From an uncultured Myxococcales bacterium (lineage in GTDB: Bacteria > Myxococcota_A > UBA9042 > DTJE01): a stretch of 64,000 nt of DNA. The notes under the pieces are model-generated. The model worked only from the letters and a program-made list of their open reading frames with translations, had not been told where the DNA came from and did no database searches. Of the stretch, positions 8,153-16,367 are shown piece by piece; within the stretch, counting starts at the first letter, position 1; each line of letters begins with the position of its first letter. The stretch covers positions 248,001 through 312,000 of the forward strand of contig CAIOFV010000105.1 of NCBI GenBank assembly GCA_903857665.1. Direction: 5' to 3'. A program made the translations under genes and the position numbers.

Positions 8153-8511
8153 CGACGGAATGATGCGACGAATCGAAGAGCCAAGCAACCACCGGCGTTG
8201 CAGTGCTCTCGGTCTGCCCAACTGCCACTATGTGGCTCCGCTGCATTGCCACGAAACTTGTGACGTGAAGCATTCCTTGGCCGGCGGGCAACGAGAGGGA
8301 CCGGACGGTGCTGGGCGGGGGACGGTTGGCCTGCGGAGCGGTGAAAGGCGCGGGCGGACGTGGTGAGAGGGATCATACTTGGGTGGCGGGCAAGGGTCGT
8401 GTTGCGGGGGATCTACTTGGGTTACATGGGAGCGACGGACCGCGGAGCAGGCTCACCGTCCCCCGGCCCACCTCATGACGAGCCCGCCGGCCCGCGCTTG
8501 CCAATGATGAC
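8153..8511. other. 359-nt gap with repeats
   Basis: No gene seen. It contains a pair of near-identical direct repeats (GGGATCATACTTGGGT at 8369 and GGGATCTACTTGGGT at 8408). The second is part of copy C of dispersed repeat family I (8411-8493, minus strand). The gap lies downstream of uvrA and upstream of the zinc-ribbon gene. Confidence 0.5.
8411..8493 (-). repeat. Dispersed ~84-bp repeat family I, copy C
   Basis: Read on the minus strand it begins GGGCCGGCGGGCTCGT and ends ACCCAAGTAGAT. It follows copy A (2506-2589) block for block over its whole length with scattered mismatches. It lies 18 nt downstream of the uvrA stop codon. Confidence 0.65.
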
Positions 8512-11415
8512 CTACTTCTTCTTGCGGGTGCGGGATGGGGCAGCGGGTGCTTCGGCGGACGGGGTGTGCCAGCCAGGAAGGACCGACCGAAGCGCGACGC
8601 CGGTGGCTGAGTCGTCCCTGGCCGCGACCGCTTCCGGTGTGCCCGACGCCACGATCAACCCACCGGCCTCGCCGCCTTCCGGACCCAAATCGATGACGTG
8701 ATCCGCGACCTTCAGGATCTCCAGGTTGTGCTCGATCATCAGCACCGTGTTGCCCGCGTCGACCAGGCTGTTCACCACGGTCAACAACTTCCTGACATCG
8801 TCGAAGTGCAGCCCAGTGGAAGGCTCGTCCATCACATACAGCGTCCGCCCCGTCGCAACCTTCGCCAGCTCGCGCGCCAATTTAATGCGCTGGGCCTCGC
8901 CGCCGGACAGCGTGGGCGAGGGCTGGCCGAGGTGCACGTAGCCCAAGCCGACCTGCTGCAGCGTCCCGAAGATGCGCTTCAGGCTCCGGTGGTTCGCGAA
9001 CACCGTGACCGCCTCGTCCACTGTCAGGTCCAGCACGTCGGCGATCGTCAGGTCCTTGTACTTGACCCGCAGCGTCGCCTCGTTGAAGCGGCGGCCGTGG
9101 CACTCGTCGCACGTGACGAACACGTCCGGCAGGAAGTGCATCTCCACCCGCAGCACGCCCGCGCCCTGGCACCGCTCGCACCGGCCGCCGTGCACGTTGA
9201 AGCTGAACCGGCCCGGCGCGTACCCGTAGACGCGCGCCTCCCGGGTTTCCGCGAACACCGTCCGCACCATGTCGAACGCCTTCGTGTACGTCGTCGGGTT
9301 GCTGCGCGGCGTGCGGCCGATCGGCTCCTGGTCGATGACGATGACCTTGTCCAGGTGCTCCAGGCCCTTCAATTCCCGGTACTTCAGCGGACTGGTGCGC
9401 GCCTCCATCAGCAGACGCTGCAGCGCCGGGCACAGCGTTTCCGTGACCAGCGACGACTTCCCCGCGCCGGACACCCCCGACACCACCGTGAAGCAGCCCA
9501 GCGGGATGTCCACGTCCACGTTCTTCAGGTTGTGGCCCGTCGCGCCCCGCAGCGTCAACGAACTCTTCCCCTTCCGGCGGGTCGCCGGCACCGGGATGCT
9601 GATCCGCCCCGACAGGTACTTGCCCGTCAGCGAGTCCTCCGACCGCAGCATTTCGTCGGGCGTGCCCTCGAAGACCACGTGCCCGCCCAGGCGGCCGGCG
9701 CCTGGCCCGAACTCGATGACGTGGTCCGCGGACAGGATCGCGTCGCGGTCGTGCTCGACCACCAGCACCGTGTTGCCCAGGTCGCGCAGCCGCGTCAGCG
9801 TGCTGATCAGGCGGCCATTGTCGCGCGGGTGCAGGCCGATCGACGGCTCGTCCAGGATGTACGTCACGCCGGTCAATTCGCTGCCCAGCTGCGACGCCAG
9901 CCGGATGCGCTGCGCCTCGCCGCCCGACAGCGACGCGCCGGAGCGGGCCAGGTTCAGGTAGCCGATGCCCAGGTCCTCCAGCACCGTCAGCCGGGACAGG
10001 ATCTCCTTGCGCAGTTCCACCGCCACCAGCGCCTTCGAGCCCTCGAACGCCAGGCCCGCCACCTCGCGGCGCAGGCCGCCGATCGCCATCTCGCTGAGGT
10101 CCGCGATGCCGAACGGGCCGACCCGGACCGCCAGCGCTTCCGGGCGCAGGCGCTTGCCCTCGCAGGTCTCGCACGGCTGGTCGGTCAGGAACTTCTGGTA
10201 GTACGTGCGCATCTCGTCGGACTTCGTTTCGCGCAGCCTCCGCAGCAGCATCGTGGCGACGCCCTCGAAGCGGATCGCGACGGAGCCGTTGAAGTTCTTC
10301 GAGCGCCACTCGACCGGCACGCGCCGGGTGTCCCCGAAGAAGATCAGGTGCTTGTGCTCGTCCGACAGGTCCTTGAACGGGCGATCCATGTCGATGCCGT
10401 GGCGCTTCGCCAGACCCTCGAGGATCTCGCCGGTCCAGCCGCCCTCCTCCGCGAAGGCGTTCGCCCAGGGTTCCACCGCGCCCTGGTGCAGCGACAACGT
10501 GCCGTCGGGGACCACCTTTTCCGGGTCGATGGTCAGCGACGAACCGAGTCCGTTGCACGACGGGCAGGCGCCAGCCGGGTTGTTGAAGGAAAACAGTTGC
10601 GGCGACAGTTCCGGGAACGACAGGCCGCAGGGCTCGCAGGCCAGGTGCTCCGAATACACGCGTTCCGGCTGGCCGTCGGGCGCCACCACCACGCGGCCCT
10701 TGCCGACCTTCAGCGCGGTTTCGACCGAGTCCGTCAGGCGCGGGGCGATCCCATCCTTCAGCACCAGCCGGTCCACCACCACGTCCAGGTCGTGCTTCTT
10801 GTTCTTGTCCAGGCCGGTCACGTCGGACAGGTCGCTGATGACGCCGTTGATGCGGACGCGGACGTAGCCGTCGGCCCGCAGCGACTCGAACAGGTCCTTG
10901 AACTCGCCCTTGCGGTTGCGGGCCAGCGGGGCCATCAGGACGACCTTGGCGCCCTTGCCGTCGGCGCCGGGGTGGGCCTGGGCCAGTTCCAGGATCTCGC
11001 GGACGATCTGGCCGGGTTCCTGGCGGGCGACGGGCAGGCCGCAGGAGTGGCAGCGCTGCTCGCCCACGCGGGCGAACAGCACGCGCAGGTAGTCGTTGAC
11101 CTCGGTGATCGTGCCGACGGTGGACCGGGGGTTGGAGGACGCCGACTTCTGCTCGATGGCGATGGTCGGCGTCAGGCCCCGGATGCTGTCGTAGCGCGGC
11201 TTTTCCAGCTGCCCCAGGAACTGGCGCGCATAGGCCGACAGCGATTCGACGTACCGGCGCTGGCCTTCCGCGAACACGGTGTCGAAGGCCAGCGACGACT
11301 TGCCCGAACCGGACACGCCCGAAAAGACCACCAGGCGGAACTTGGGGATCGACACGGTGACGTTCGCGAGGTTGTGCTCGCGGGCCCCGGTGACGACGAT
11401 GGCATCCGACAGCAT
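8512..11415 (-). CDS. uvrA: Excinuclease ABC subunit A
   Basis: Damage-recognition ATPase of nucleotide excision repair; it acts as a dimer with UvrB in the cytoplasm. It has 967 residues, a normal length. The first ABC module has Walker A 'GVSGSGKSSL' (~res 31) with signature 'LSGGEAQRIRLASQL'. The second has 'GVSGAGKSSL' and 'LSGGEAQRIKLAREL'. Zinc-binding Cys pairs are intact ('CHSCG', 'CPSCNG', and 'CERCQG...CDECHG'). The ATG at 11415 has GGAGG 6 nt upstream. The 1334-aa ORF runs upstream only because of GC-rich shadow sequence. The C-terminus ends in a basic tail 'RTRKKK'. No uvrB or uvrC is nearby. Confidence 0.98.
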   Translation of the reverse strand: MLSDAIVVTGAREHNLANVTVSIPKFRLVVFSGVSGSGKSSLAFDTVFAEGQRRYVESLSAYARQFLGQLEKPRYDSIRGLTPTIAIEQKSASSNPRSTVGTITEVNDYLRVLFARVGEQRCHSCGLPVARQEPGQIVREILELAQAHPGADGKGAKVVLMAPLARNRKGEFKDLFESLRADGYVRVRINGVISDLSDVTGLDKNKKHDLDVVVDRLVLKDGIAPRLTDSVETALKVGKGRVVVAPDGQPERVYSEHLACEPCGLSFPELSPQLFSFNNPAGACPSCNGLGSSLTIDPEKVVPDGTLSLHQGAVEPWANAFAEEGGWTGEILEGLAKRHGIDMDRPFKDLSDEHKHLIFFGDTRRVPVEWRSKNFNGSVAIRFEGVATMLLRRLRETKSDEMRTYYQKFLTDQPCETCEGKRLRPEALAVRVGPFGIADLSEMAIGGLRREVAGLAFEGSKALVAVELRKEILSRLTVLEDLGIGYLNLARSGASLSGGEAQRIRLASQLGSELTGVTYILDEPSIGLHPRDNGRLISTLTRLRDLGNTVLVVEHDRDAILSADHVIEFGPGAGRLGGHVVFEGTPDEMLRSEDSLTGKYLSGRISIPVPATRRKGKSSLTLRGATGHNLKNVDVDIPLGCFTVVSGVSGAGKSSLVTETLCPALQRLLMEARTSPLKYRELKGLEHLDKVIVIDQEPIGRTPRSNPTTYTKAFDMVRTVFAETREARVYGYAPGRFSFNVHGGRCERCQGAGVLRVEMHFLPDVFVTCDECHGRRFNEATLRVKYKDLTIADVLDLTVDEAVTVFANHRSLKRIFGTLQQVGLGYVHLGQPSPTLSGGEAQRIKLARELAKVATGRTLYVMDEPSTGLHFDDVRKLLTVVNSLVDAGNTVLMIEHNLEILKVADHVIDLGPEGGEAGGLIVASGTPEAVAARDDSATGVALRSVLPGWHTPSAEAPAAPSRTRKKK

Positions 11416-11625
11416 GGGACCCTCCAGGAAGCCGTTCGGGCCGCACGCGACCCGGACGATTCGAACGGGGGGATTGTAGGCGGCGGGTGCGACGCCGTCG
11501 ACCCGGGGCGGGCGGAGCCTTACGGGACCGTCGCCCCGAACTGCGCCGCGCGGACCACGCGGGTTTGCTTGACCGCGGACAGGGGTGGTATCCTCTTGAA
11601 GTCGAACGGGACCGGGAGGATGGGC

Positions 11626-12399
11626 ATGAAGTTGCGGTACGCAGGCGCGACGGATGTCGGCCGCAAGCGCAGCCACAACGAGGACCGCTTCCTGGTGCAG
11701 CCTGACGACAGCCTGTTCGTCGTCTGTGACGGCATGGGCGGGCATGCAAGTGGGGAGATTGCCTCGCAACTTGCCGTGGACGAGATCGGCCAGTTCTTCC
11801 GCCAGAGCGCCGACGCCGACGTCACCTGGCCCTACAAGCCGGACCGTCGCCTGTCCGACCCCGAGGGACGGCTGGCGGTGGGCATCAAGTGGGCCAACTT
11901 CCAGGTGTTCGACAAGGCCTCGACGGCGATCCAGTTCAAGGGCATGGGGACGACCTGCGTGTCGGTGCACGTCTTCGATTCGAAGATCGCGATCGCCCAC
12001 GTCGGGGATTCGCGGTGCTACCGGATCCGGGACGGGCGCATCGAGCCGATGACCGTCGATCACAGCCTCCTCGAGGAATACAAGAAGCTGGCGCAGATCA
12101 CCGAGGAGGAGATCAAGAACTTCCCCCACAAGAACATCATCGTGCGGGCGCTGGGCATGAAGGACACGGTCGCGGTGGACACGCGGGTCGAGGAGTTGCG
12201 GGCCGGCGACACCTACCTGCTGTGCTGCGACGGCCTGTCGGGCGAAATGGAAGACAGCGAGATGCTGGCCGTGGTCCGCGAGCAGGGCCACGACCTGGAC
12301 CGCTGCTGCAAGGAACTGATCGAGCGGGCCAACCGCCACGGCGGCCGCGACAACGTCACCGTCGTACTGGTCAAGGCCGAGGACGAGCGGAAGCACTGA
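11626..12399 (+). CDS. PP2C-family protein phosphatase
   Basis: A 257-residue metal-dependent Ser/Thr phosphatase, typically the partner of Hanks-type kinases. Core motifs are complete: 'RSHNEDRFLV' (metal-binding Asp), 'VVCDGMGGHASGE', 'GMGTTCVSVHV', 'IAHVGDSRCYRI', 'LLCCDGLSG' and 'GGRDNVTVVLV'. The enzyme is soluble, with no regulatory domain attached. ATG 11626 is 6 nt after GGGAGG and is preferred to the overlapping ATG at 11620. A TGGTATCCT extended -10 lies at 11587-11594. No kinase is adjacent. The nearest phospho-signalling candidate is the FHA-GAF protein about 11 kb downstream. Confidence 0.93.
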   Translation: MKLRYAGATDVGRKRSHNEDRFLVQPDDSLFVVCDGMGGHASGEIASQLAVDEIGQFFRQSADADVTWPYKPDRRLSDPEGRLAVGIKWANFQVFDKASTAIQFKGMGTTCVSVHVFDSKIAIAHVGDSRCYRIRDGRIEPMTVDHSLLEEYKKLAQITEEEIKNFPHKNIIVRALGMKDTVAVDTRVEELRAGDTYLLCCDGLSGEMEDSEMLAVVREQGHDLDRCCKELIERANRHGGRDNVTVVLVKAEDERKH

Positions 12400-12444
12400 C
12401 GCGTCCCGGATACCCCCGGCTCCACCCGAGCGATAGCGCGAAAC

Positions 12445-12534
12445 ATTCCAGGCAAGGATTGACCCGCATGGGCAGGCCGCGCGGGGTCGGCGAAGCGGCA
12501 TCCCGAACCTGCCCACGAATAAATTGCCTGGAAT
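12445..12534. other. Nested inverted repeat between convergent genes
   Basis: Outer arms ATTCCAGGCAA (12445-12455) and TTGCCTGGAAT (12524-12534) are perfect 11-bp complements. Inner arms GGGCAGG (12470-12476) and CCTGCCC (12508-12514) are perfect 7-bp complements. A further CCGC/GCGG pair can form in the loop. It sits between the converging PP2C and LuxC-like genes, so it could be a bidirectional terminator, a structured RNA or a small mobile element. There is no T-run. Confidence 0.55.
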
Positions 12535-12612
12535 TTGACCGAGCTGATCCCATTTTTCGCGATGAAAGTGGATTTGATTCCGGGCTCCCCCTGGGAACGC
12601 GCCGCGACGGGG

Positions 12613-13845
12613 TCAGTCCGACGGACGCGCGGCGGCCAGCGCGCGGACCACCGACACGCCGTTCTCGGGCCAGCCCGCGGGCGGGGACTGGAGGCGGCCC
12701 GGCGCACAGACGCGGCAGGGGCGGAAGGCCTGGAAGCGGTCGAGGGCCGCGGCGAGGCGGCGTCGATCGCCGGCGACCGCGAGGCCCTGGAGGCGACTCG
12801 CCAGCGTCGGAAGGAGCGAGGCGAGGTCCGGATCGCCGCGAAACGGCACGACCTGGAGCACGCGGCAGCCGGGGGCGCGACGGGCCGGGAGGTCGGGGAG
12901 GAAGGCCACCACCGGGGGCACGGGGCCCGAGGCCGGCAGCACCAGGCCACCCGAGGCGCGGGCCAGCAGGCGGGACTCCTCCAGGAACATCCGGACGGCC
13001 GCGGCGTCGAGGATCGGGATCGGGCCGGGCGGCAACGTGCGCGCCGTTTCGACGAAGGCCTCGTGGAGGAGGTGGGCGAAGGCGCGCGCGGGCACGGGGG
13101 CGCCGTCCTCGACCAGTGCGACCTGCGGCGACAGGCATCCGGACTGGTCGTAGATCGACGCGTCGCGGGCGATGGCCCGGGCCAGGCGCTTTGCGCTGGC
13201 GGTCGAACCCAGCGCGTCGCCGAAGAGGATCGCGATGGATTCGCGGTGGCCGCCGACCAGGGTGAGGCGGCCGGGGCGGGCGGCCTGGACCGCGGCCACG
13301 GTGGCGTCGGATCCGTACGCGAGGACGGCCGGCGCGGCGGCCACGGCATCGACCAGGCGCGGATCGCCCGGGGGCGCGTCCAGCAGGGTGACCGCCGGCG
13401 CGAGGAACGGGGCGGTGCGGGCGACGAGGTCGCACAGCAGCCGCGCGAAGGCCGGCTCGGCGGACGAGGGCTTGAGGACCACCGTGTGGCGGGCGGCGAG
13501 GCCCTGGAACAGGGCACCCGAGGCGACGGCCGGGACGCGGCCCGCGAGGATGGCCAGCAGCCCCCAGTTGCCGGGGAGCGGTGCGTCGAGATTCCCGGGG
13601 GATGCGCGCGCGGCCGAGGCGGTTCGCCGGGCCAGGGACACGAGGCGCCGGCAGGCGGCGAGCGTGTACGGGGCGAAGGCGCGACGCACGGCCTCGTCCA
13701 GGTGCCGGCCGGACCATCCGGTGGACCCGGCGAGTGCGGCCCGATCGGACGGCGTCGGCCAGTCCGGGGCCAAGCCCGCTGCGGCCAGCGCGGCCATCGT
13801 CGCGGCCAGCGCGTCGTCGTCCAGGGTCGGGAAGCCAGGATTCAT
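12613..13845 (-). CDS. LuxC-like acyl-CoA / acyl-protein reductase
   Basis: Reduces an enzyme-bound acyl thioester to an aldehyde with NADPH (family PF05893). It has 410 residues. The catalytic Cys lies in 'IYDQSGCLSPQVALVEDG', matching the DQSxCxSPQ region of LuxC. A glycine-rich cofactor-binding section and 'GSDATVAAVQ' are present. The ATG at 13845 ('MNPGFPTLDDDALAA') has GGAGA ~12 nt upstream; the 444-aa ORF starts in Arg-rich shadow sequence. It is the last gene of the aminotransferase-LuxE-LuxC operon, 115 nt after luxE. No luciferase genes (luxA, luxB) are near, so light production is not implied. Confidence 0.85.
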   Translation of the reverse strand: MNPGFPTLDDDALAATMAALAAAGLAPDWPTPSDRAALAGSTGWSGRHLDEAVRRAFAPYTLAACRRLVSLARRTASAARASPGNLDAPLPGNWGLLAILAGRVPAVASGALFQGLAARHTVVLKPSSAEPAFARLLCDLVARTAPFLAPAVTLLDAPPGDPRLVDAVAAAPAVLAYGSDATVAAVQAARPGRLTLVGGHRESIAILFGDALGSTASAKRLARAIARDASIYDQSGCLSPQVALVEDGAPVPARAFAHLLHEAFVETARTLPPGPIPILDAAAVRMFLEESRLLARASGGLVLPASGPVPPVVAFLPDLPARRAPGCRVLQVVPFRGDPDLASLLPTLASRLQGLAVAGDRRRLAAALDRFQAFRPCRVCAPGRLQSPPAGWPENGVSVVRALAAARPSD

Positions 13846-13886
13846 GGACGTCGGGTTTCTCCGTGCACGGCCGGGTCGTTCAGTGC

Positions 13887-13901
13887 GCCCGAGGCGACTC
13901 C
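13887..13901 (-). repeat. Dispersed repeat family II, copy 1 (core)
   Basis: On the minus strand the core GGAGTCGCCTCGGGC matches three other places in the window (34890, 46984, 61335). Here AGGCGA and TCGCCT flank the core as a short stem. It lies in the gap between the LuxE- and LuxC-like genes. Confidence 0.55.
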
Positions 13902-13960
13902 GCCTTCGCCTGGAGTTTCCTGCCGGAAACCCGTCGGCTTCGTCCATGTGCTCGGGCGGG

Positions 13961-15007
13961 CTACAGGGTCCGGGTCGATGCTTCCGTCGAGCACCCCCGG
14001 GCGACCGCCCCCGGGGCCCGGACGATGTCCGTGAAGCCGTCCTGGACGCGCAGCGCCGTGTCGCCGGTCAGCACCGCCACCGCCGTGTACACGTTGGCCA
14101 GGTCGTAGTGGCACAGGATGCCCCGGTCCCCGTCCGGCACCTCGTCCATCGTGGCCGGGTCCAGCACCCGGGTCCGCATCCAGGGCACCGGCACCAGCCG
14201 TCGCGGGCCTGGCGTGACGCGCGGGGCGTCATAGGCCTGCGACAGCAGTTCGGTCATCCCGTACTCCTCGATCACGAGGTCCGGCGGGACGCCCAGCAGG
14301 GCCTGGAATTCTTCCCGAAGGGCCTCCCGGGTGATCGAGCGGCCGGTGGCCTTGTCCCCGCCGGTGTGCATCACCCGGCTCCCGGCCGGCAGCGCCAGCG
14401 AGGCGCCCCGGGCGCGCATGCCGTCGAACAGCGTCAGGCAGTCCAGCGAGGTGCCCAGCACGCACAGGGGCTCGCCGGTCCCGGCCGCCGCCTCGAAGGC
14501 CTGCATCGCCACGCCCAGGTCCACCGCGTCGCCGGTCCGGGCGCACACCGCCGGCCCCCGCCCGAGGGCCTCCACGACGTCGTCCACCATCCGGGACAGC
14601 GAGGACTGGGGCCGATCGGACCCCGGCGGGATCAGGTGGACGAATCGCATCGGCGCCCCGTCGGGCAGCACGAAGCGCCGGCAGCCGGCTACGCCCGACA
14701 GGCGGTACAGGCCCAGGTCCCGGACCAGGTGACGGCCCGGCATGCCCGTGGTGGTGCCCGAGGTCAAGAACGTCGCCTGGGCCTCCGAGGGCGGGAAGTG
14801 GGCCAGCGTCATCAGCTTGAAGCCGGTTTCGGGGACCGGCCGGATCGCCGCGAGGCCCCGGGCCGGGTCGTCGTCCAGCGCGTCCTGGGCCGCCGCGATT
14901 TCGAGGCACAGGGAATCGAAGTCGCCGGGGTCGTCGCCCTGGACGCAGGACTGGATGAAGTCCCGGACGGCGGCGACGAGGGCGGGGTCGATGGGATTCG
15001 TGTTCAT
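13961..15007 (-). CDS. LuxE-like acyl-protein synthetase
   Basis: Activates a carboxylic acid with ATP to an acyl-AMP and passes it to a Cys or a carrier (family PF04443, ANL-related). It has 348 residues. The AMP-binding loop 'TFLTSGTTTGMPGRH' and the later 'EEYGMTELLSQAY' are the standard adenylation motifs. 'GDRGILCHYDLAN' follows, as in the family. Its ATG overlaps the stop of the aminotransferase gene (ATGA), showing translational coupling. With LuxC and the aminotransferase it suggests acid to aldehyde to amine chemistry. The substrate cannot be read from the sequence. Confidence 0.87.
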   Translation of the reverse strand: MNTNPIDPALVAAVRDFIQSCVQGDDPGDFDSLCLEIAAAQDALDDDPARGLAAIRPVPETGFKLMTLAHFPPSEAQATFLTSGTTTGMPGRHLVRDLGLYRLSGVAGCRRFVLPDGAPMRFVHLIPPGSDRPQSSLSRMVDDVVEALGRGPAVCARTGDAVDLGVAMQAFEAAAGTGEPLCVLGTSLDCLTLFDGMRARGASLALPAGSRVMHTGGDKATGRSITREALREEFQALLGVPPDLVIEEYGMTELLSQAYDAPRVTPGPRRLVPVPWMRTRVLDPATMDEVPDGDRGILCHYDLANVYTAVAVLTGDTALRVQDGFTDIVRAPGAVARGCSTEASTRTL

Positions 15008-16326
15008 GGGGTTGCCGCTTCCTCGGTCAGGGCGCGTTCGACCAGGCCCAGCGCCTGTTCCAGGTCCCGGGGCGGGATCGACAGGGGCGGCGTGAACGCC
15101 AGCACGTCGCCGGCCAGGCCTTCCGTCAGCAGGATCACTCCGTCCTTCAGCGCGCGCGCCACCACGCGGCCTGCCAGGGGACCGCCGGGACCGCCGCCCG
15201 GGGCCTGCAGTTCCACGCCGATCATCGCGCCGACGCCGCGGACGTCGCGGACGCAGCCGGTGGCTTCGCGCCAGGCCTCGGCCCGCGCCCGCACCACGGC
15301 CTCGATCCGGCCCGCCTTCTGGAGCATGCGCCCGCGGTCCAGGGCCTTCAGCACGCCCAGGCCCGCGGCGCACCCCAGCGGATGGCCCAGGAACGTGGAC
15401 GTGTGGACCGCCTCGACGCCGGCCCGGGACACCGCGTCGGCCAACCGGGGGCGCATCCAGCAGCCCGACAGCGGCACGCCGCCGCCGAGGGACTTGCCCA
15501 GGCACACGGCGTCCGGGACCACGGATTCGGCCTCGCACCGCAGGAAGGTGCCGGTGCGGCCGACGCCGGTATAGACCTCGTCGAACACCAGCACCAGGCC
15601 CTCGGCGGCGCACAGGGCCGCCAGGTTCGCGAGGAAGCCGGGCGGCGGCATCCGGACCCCGCCCCGGCCCTGGATCGGCTCGATGATGACCGTGCCCACG
15701 GGGAAAGGACCGTCGGCGCGTGCGGCAATACGCACCGCGTCCAGCACGGCCGGGGCGTCGGACCCGTCGGCCGCCGGCCAGGGCACGAAGCGTCCGCGAC
15801 CGGACAGCATCGCCGCGAACGGCCGGCGGAAGGCAGGCAGGTGCGTGACCTCCAGCGCGCCCGCCGACAGGCCGTGGTAGGACCCCTCGAAGGCCACGAC
15901 GCCGGCGCGACCCGTGGCCGCCGCCGCGAACTTGAGCGCCGTTTCGACCGCGTCGGCCCCGTTCAGGGACAGCACGGCGCGGTAGTCTTCGGCCGGCAGG
16001 CGCCGGGCGATCTCGCGCAGGAAGCGGGCCTTCACGTCGGCCGGGTGGACGTCCCCCATCGCGTGGAGGAGTCGGCCGGACTGGGTGCGCAGCGCGTCGA
16101 AGACCGCCGGGTGCCTGTGGCCCACGGTGGCGACGCCGAAGAAGGACGTCAGGTCGATGTACCGGTTCCCGTCGGCGTCCCGGGCCCGGGCGCCGTCGGC
16201 CTTGCACAGGGCCACCGGGAAGTCCGACCCGTGATCCAGCACCTCGGGGGCCTCGCGGATTGCGAGGGATCGGAGCAGGGACCGGGAGTGCCGGCGGCCG
16301 GCCTGCTGGCCGAGGGCTCGGGACAT
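15004..16326 (-). CDS. Class III PLP-dependent aminotransferase
   Basis: A 440-residue class III (ornithine/GABA/omega-type) aminotransferase. It contains 'NGADAVETALKFA' and 'FEGSYHGLSAGAL' in the cofactor phosphate-binding region, 'LVFDEVYTGVGRTG', and the PLP lysine in 'DAVCLGKSLGGGVPLSG'. ATG 16326 has GAGGT 5 nt upstream. The stop overlaps the LuxE start. It is 41 nt downstream of a DUF2723 gene. Class III enzymes commonly transfer amino groups to aldehydes, so a LuxC-produced aldehyde is the natural candidate substrate. That is inference from gene order. Confidence 0.88.
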   Translation of the reverse strand: MSRALGQQAGRRHSRSLLRSLAIREAPEVLDHGSDFPVALCKADGARARDADGNRYIDLTSFFGVATVGHRHPAVFDALRTQSGRLLHAMGDVHPADVKARFLREIARRLPAEDYRAVLSLNGADAVETALKFAAAATGRAGVVAFEGSYHGLSAGALEVTHLPAFRRPFAAMLSGRGRFVPWPAADGSDAPAVLDAVRIAARADGPFPVGTVIIEPIQGRGGVRMPPPGFLANLAALCAAEGLVLVFDEVYTGVGRTGTFLRCEAESVVPDAVCLGKSLGGGVPLSGCWMRPRLADAVSRAGVEAVHTSTFLGHPLGCAAGLGVLKALDRGRMLQKAGRIEAVVRARAEAWREATGCVRDVRGVGAMIGVELQAPGGGPGGPLAGRVVARALKDGVILLTEGLAGDVLAFTPPLSIPPRDLEQALGLVERALTEEAATP

Positions 16327-16367
16327 GGGGGACCTCGCTTGGACCGTAGCGCCCGGACGGAAGGATA

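Noticed and set aside
8698-12399. 1233-aa plus-strand ORF opposite uvrA
   Set aside because: It is a GC-rich shadow of uvrA. Only its last 257 codons, the PP2C gene from 11626, look like a real protein.
12613-15007. Bioluminescence (lux) operon
   Set aside because: LuxC- and LuxE-like proteins are present but no luxA, luxB or luxD gene is in the window; the aminotransferase suggests another use of the aldehyde.
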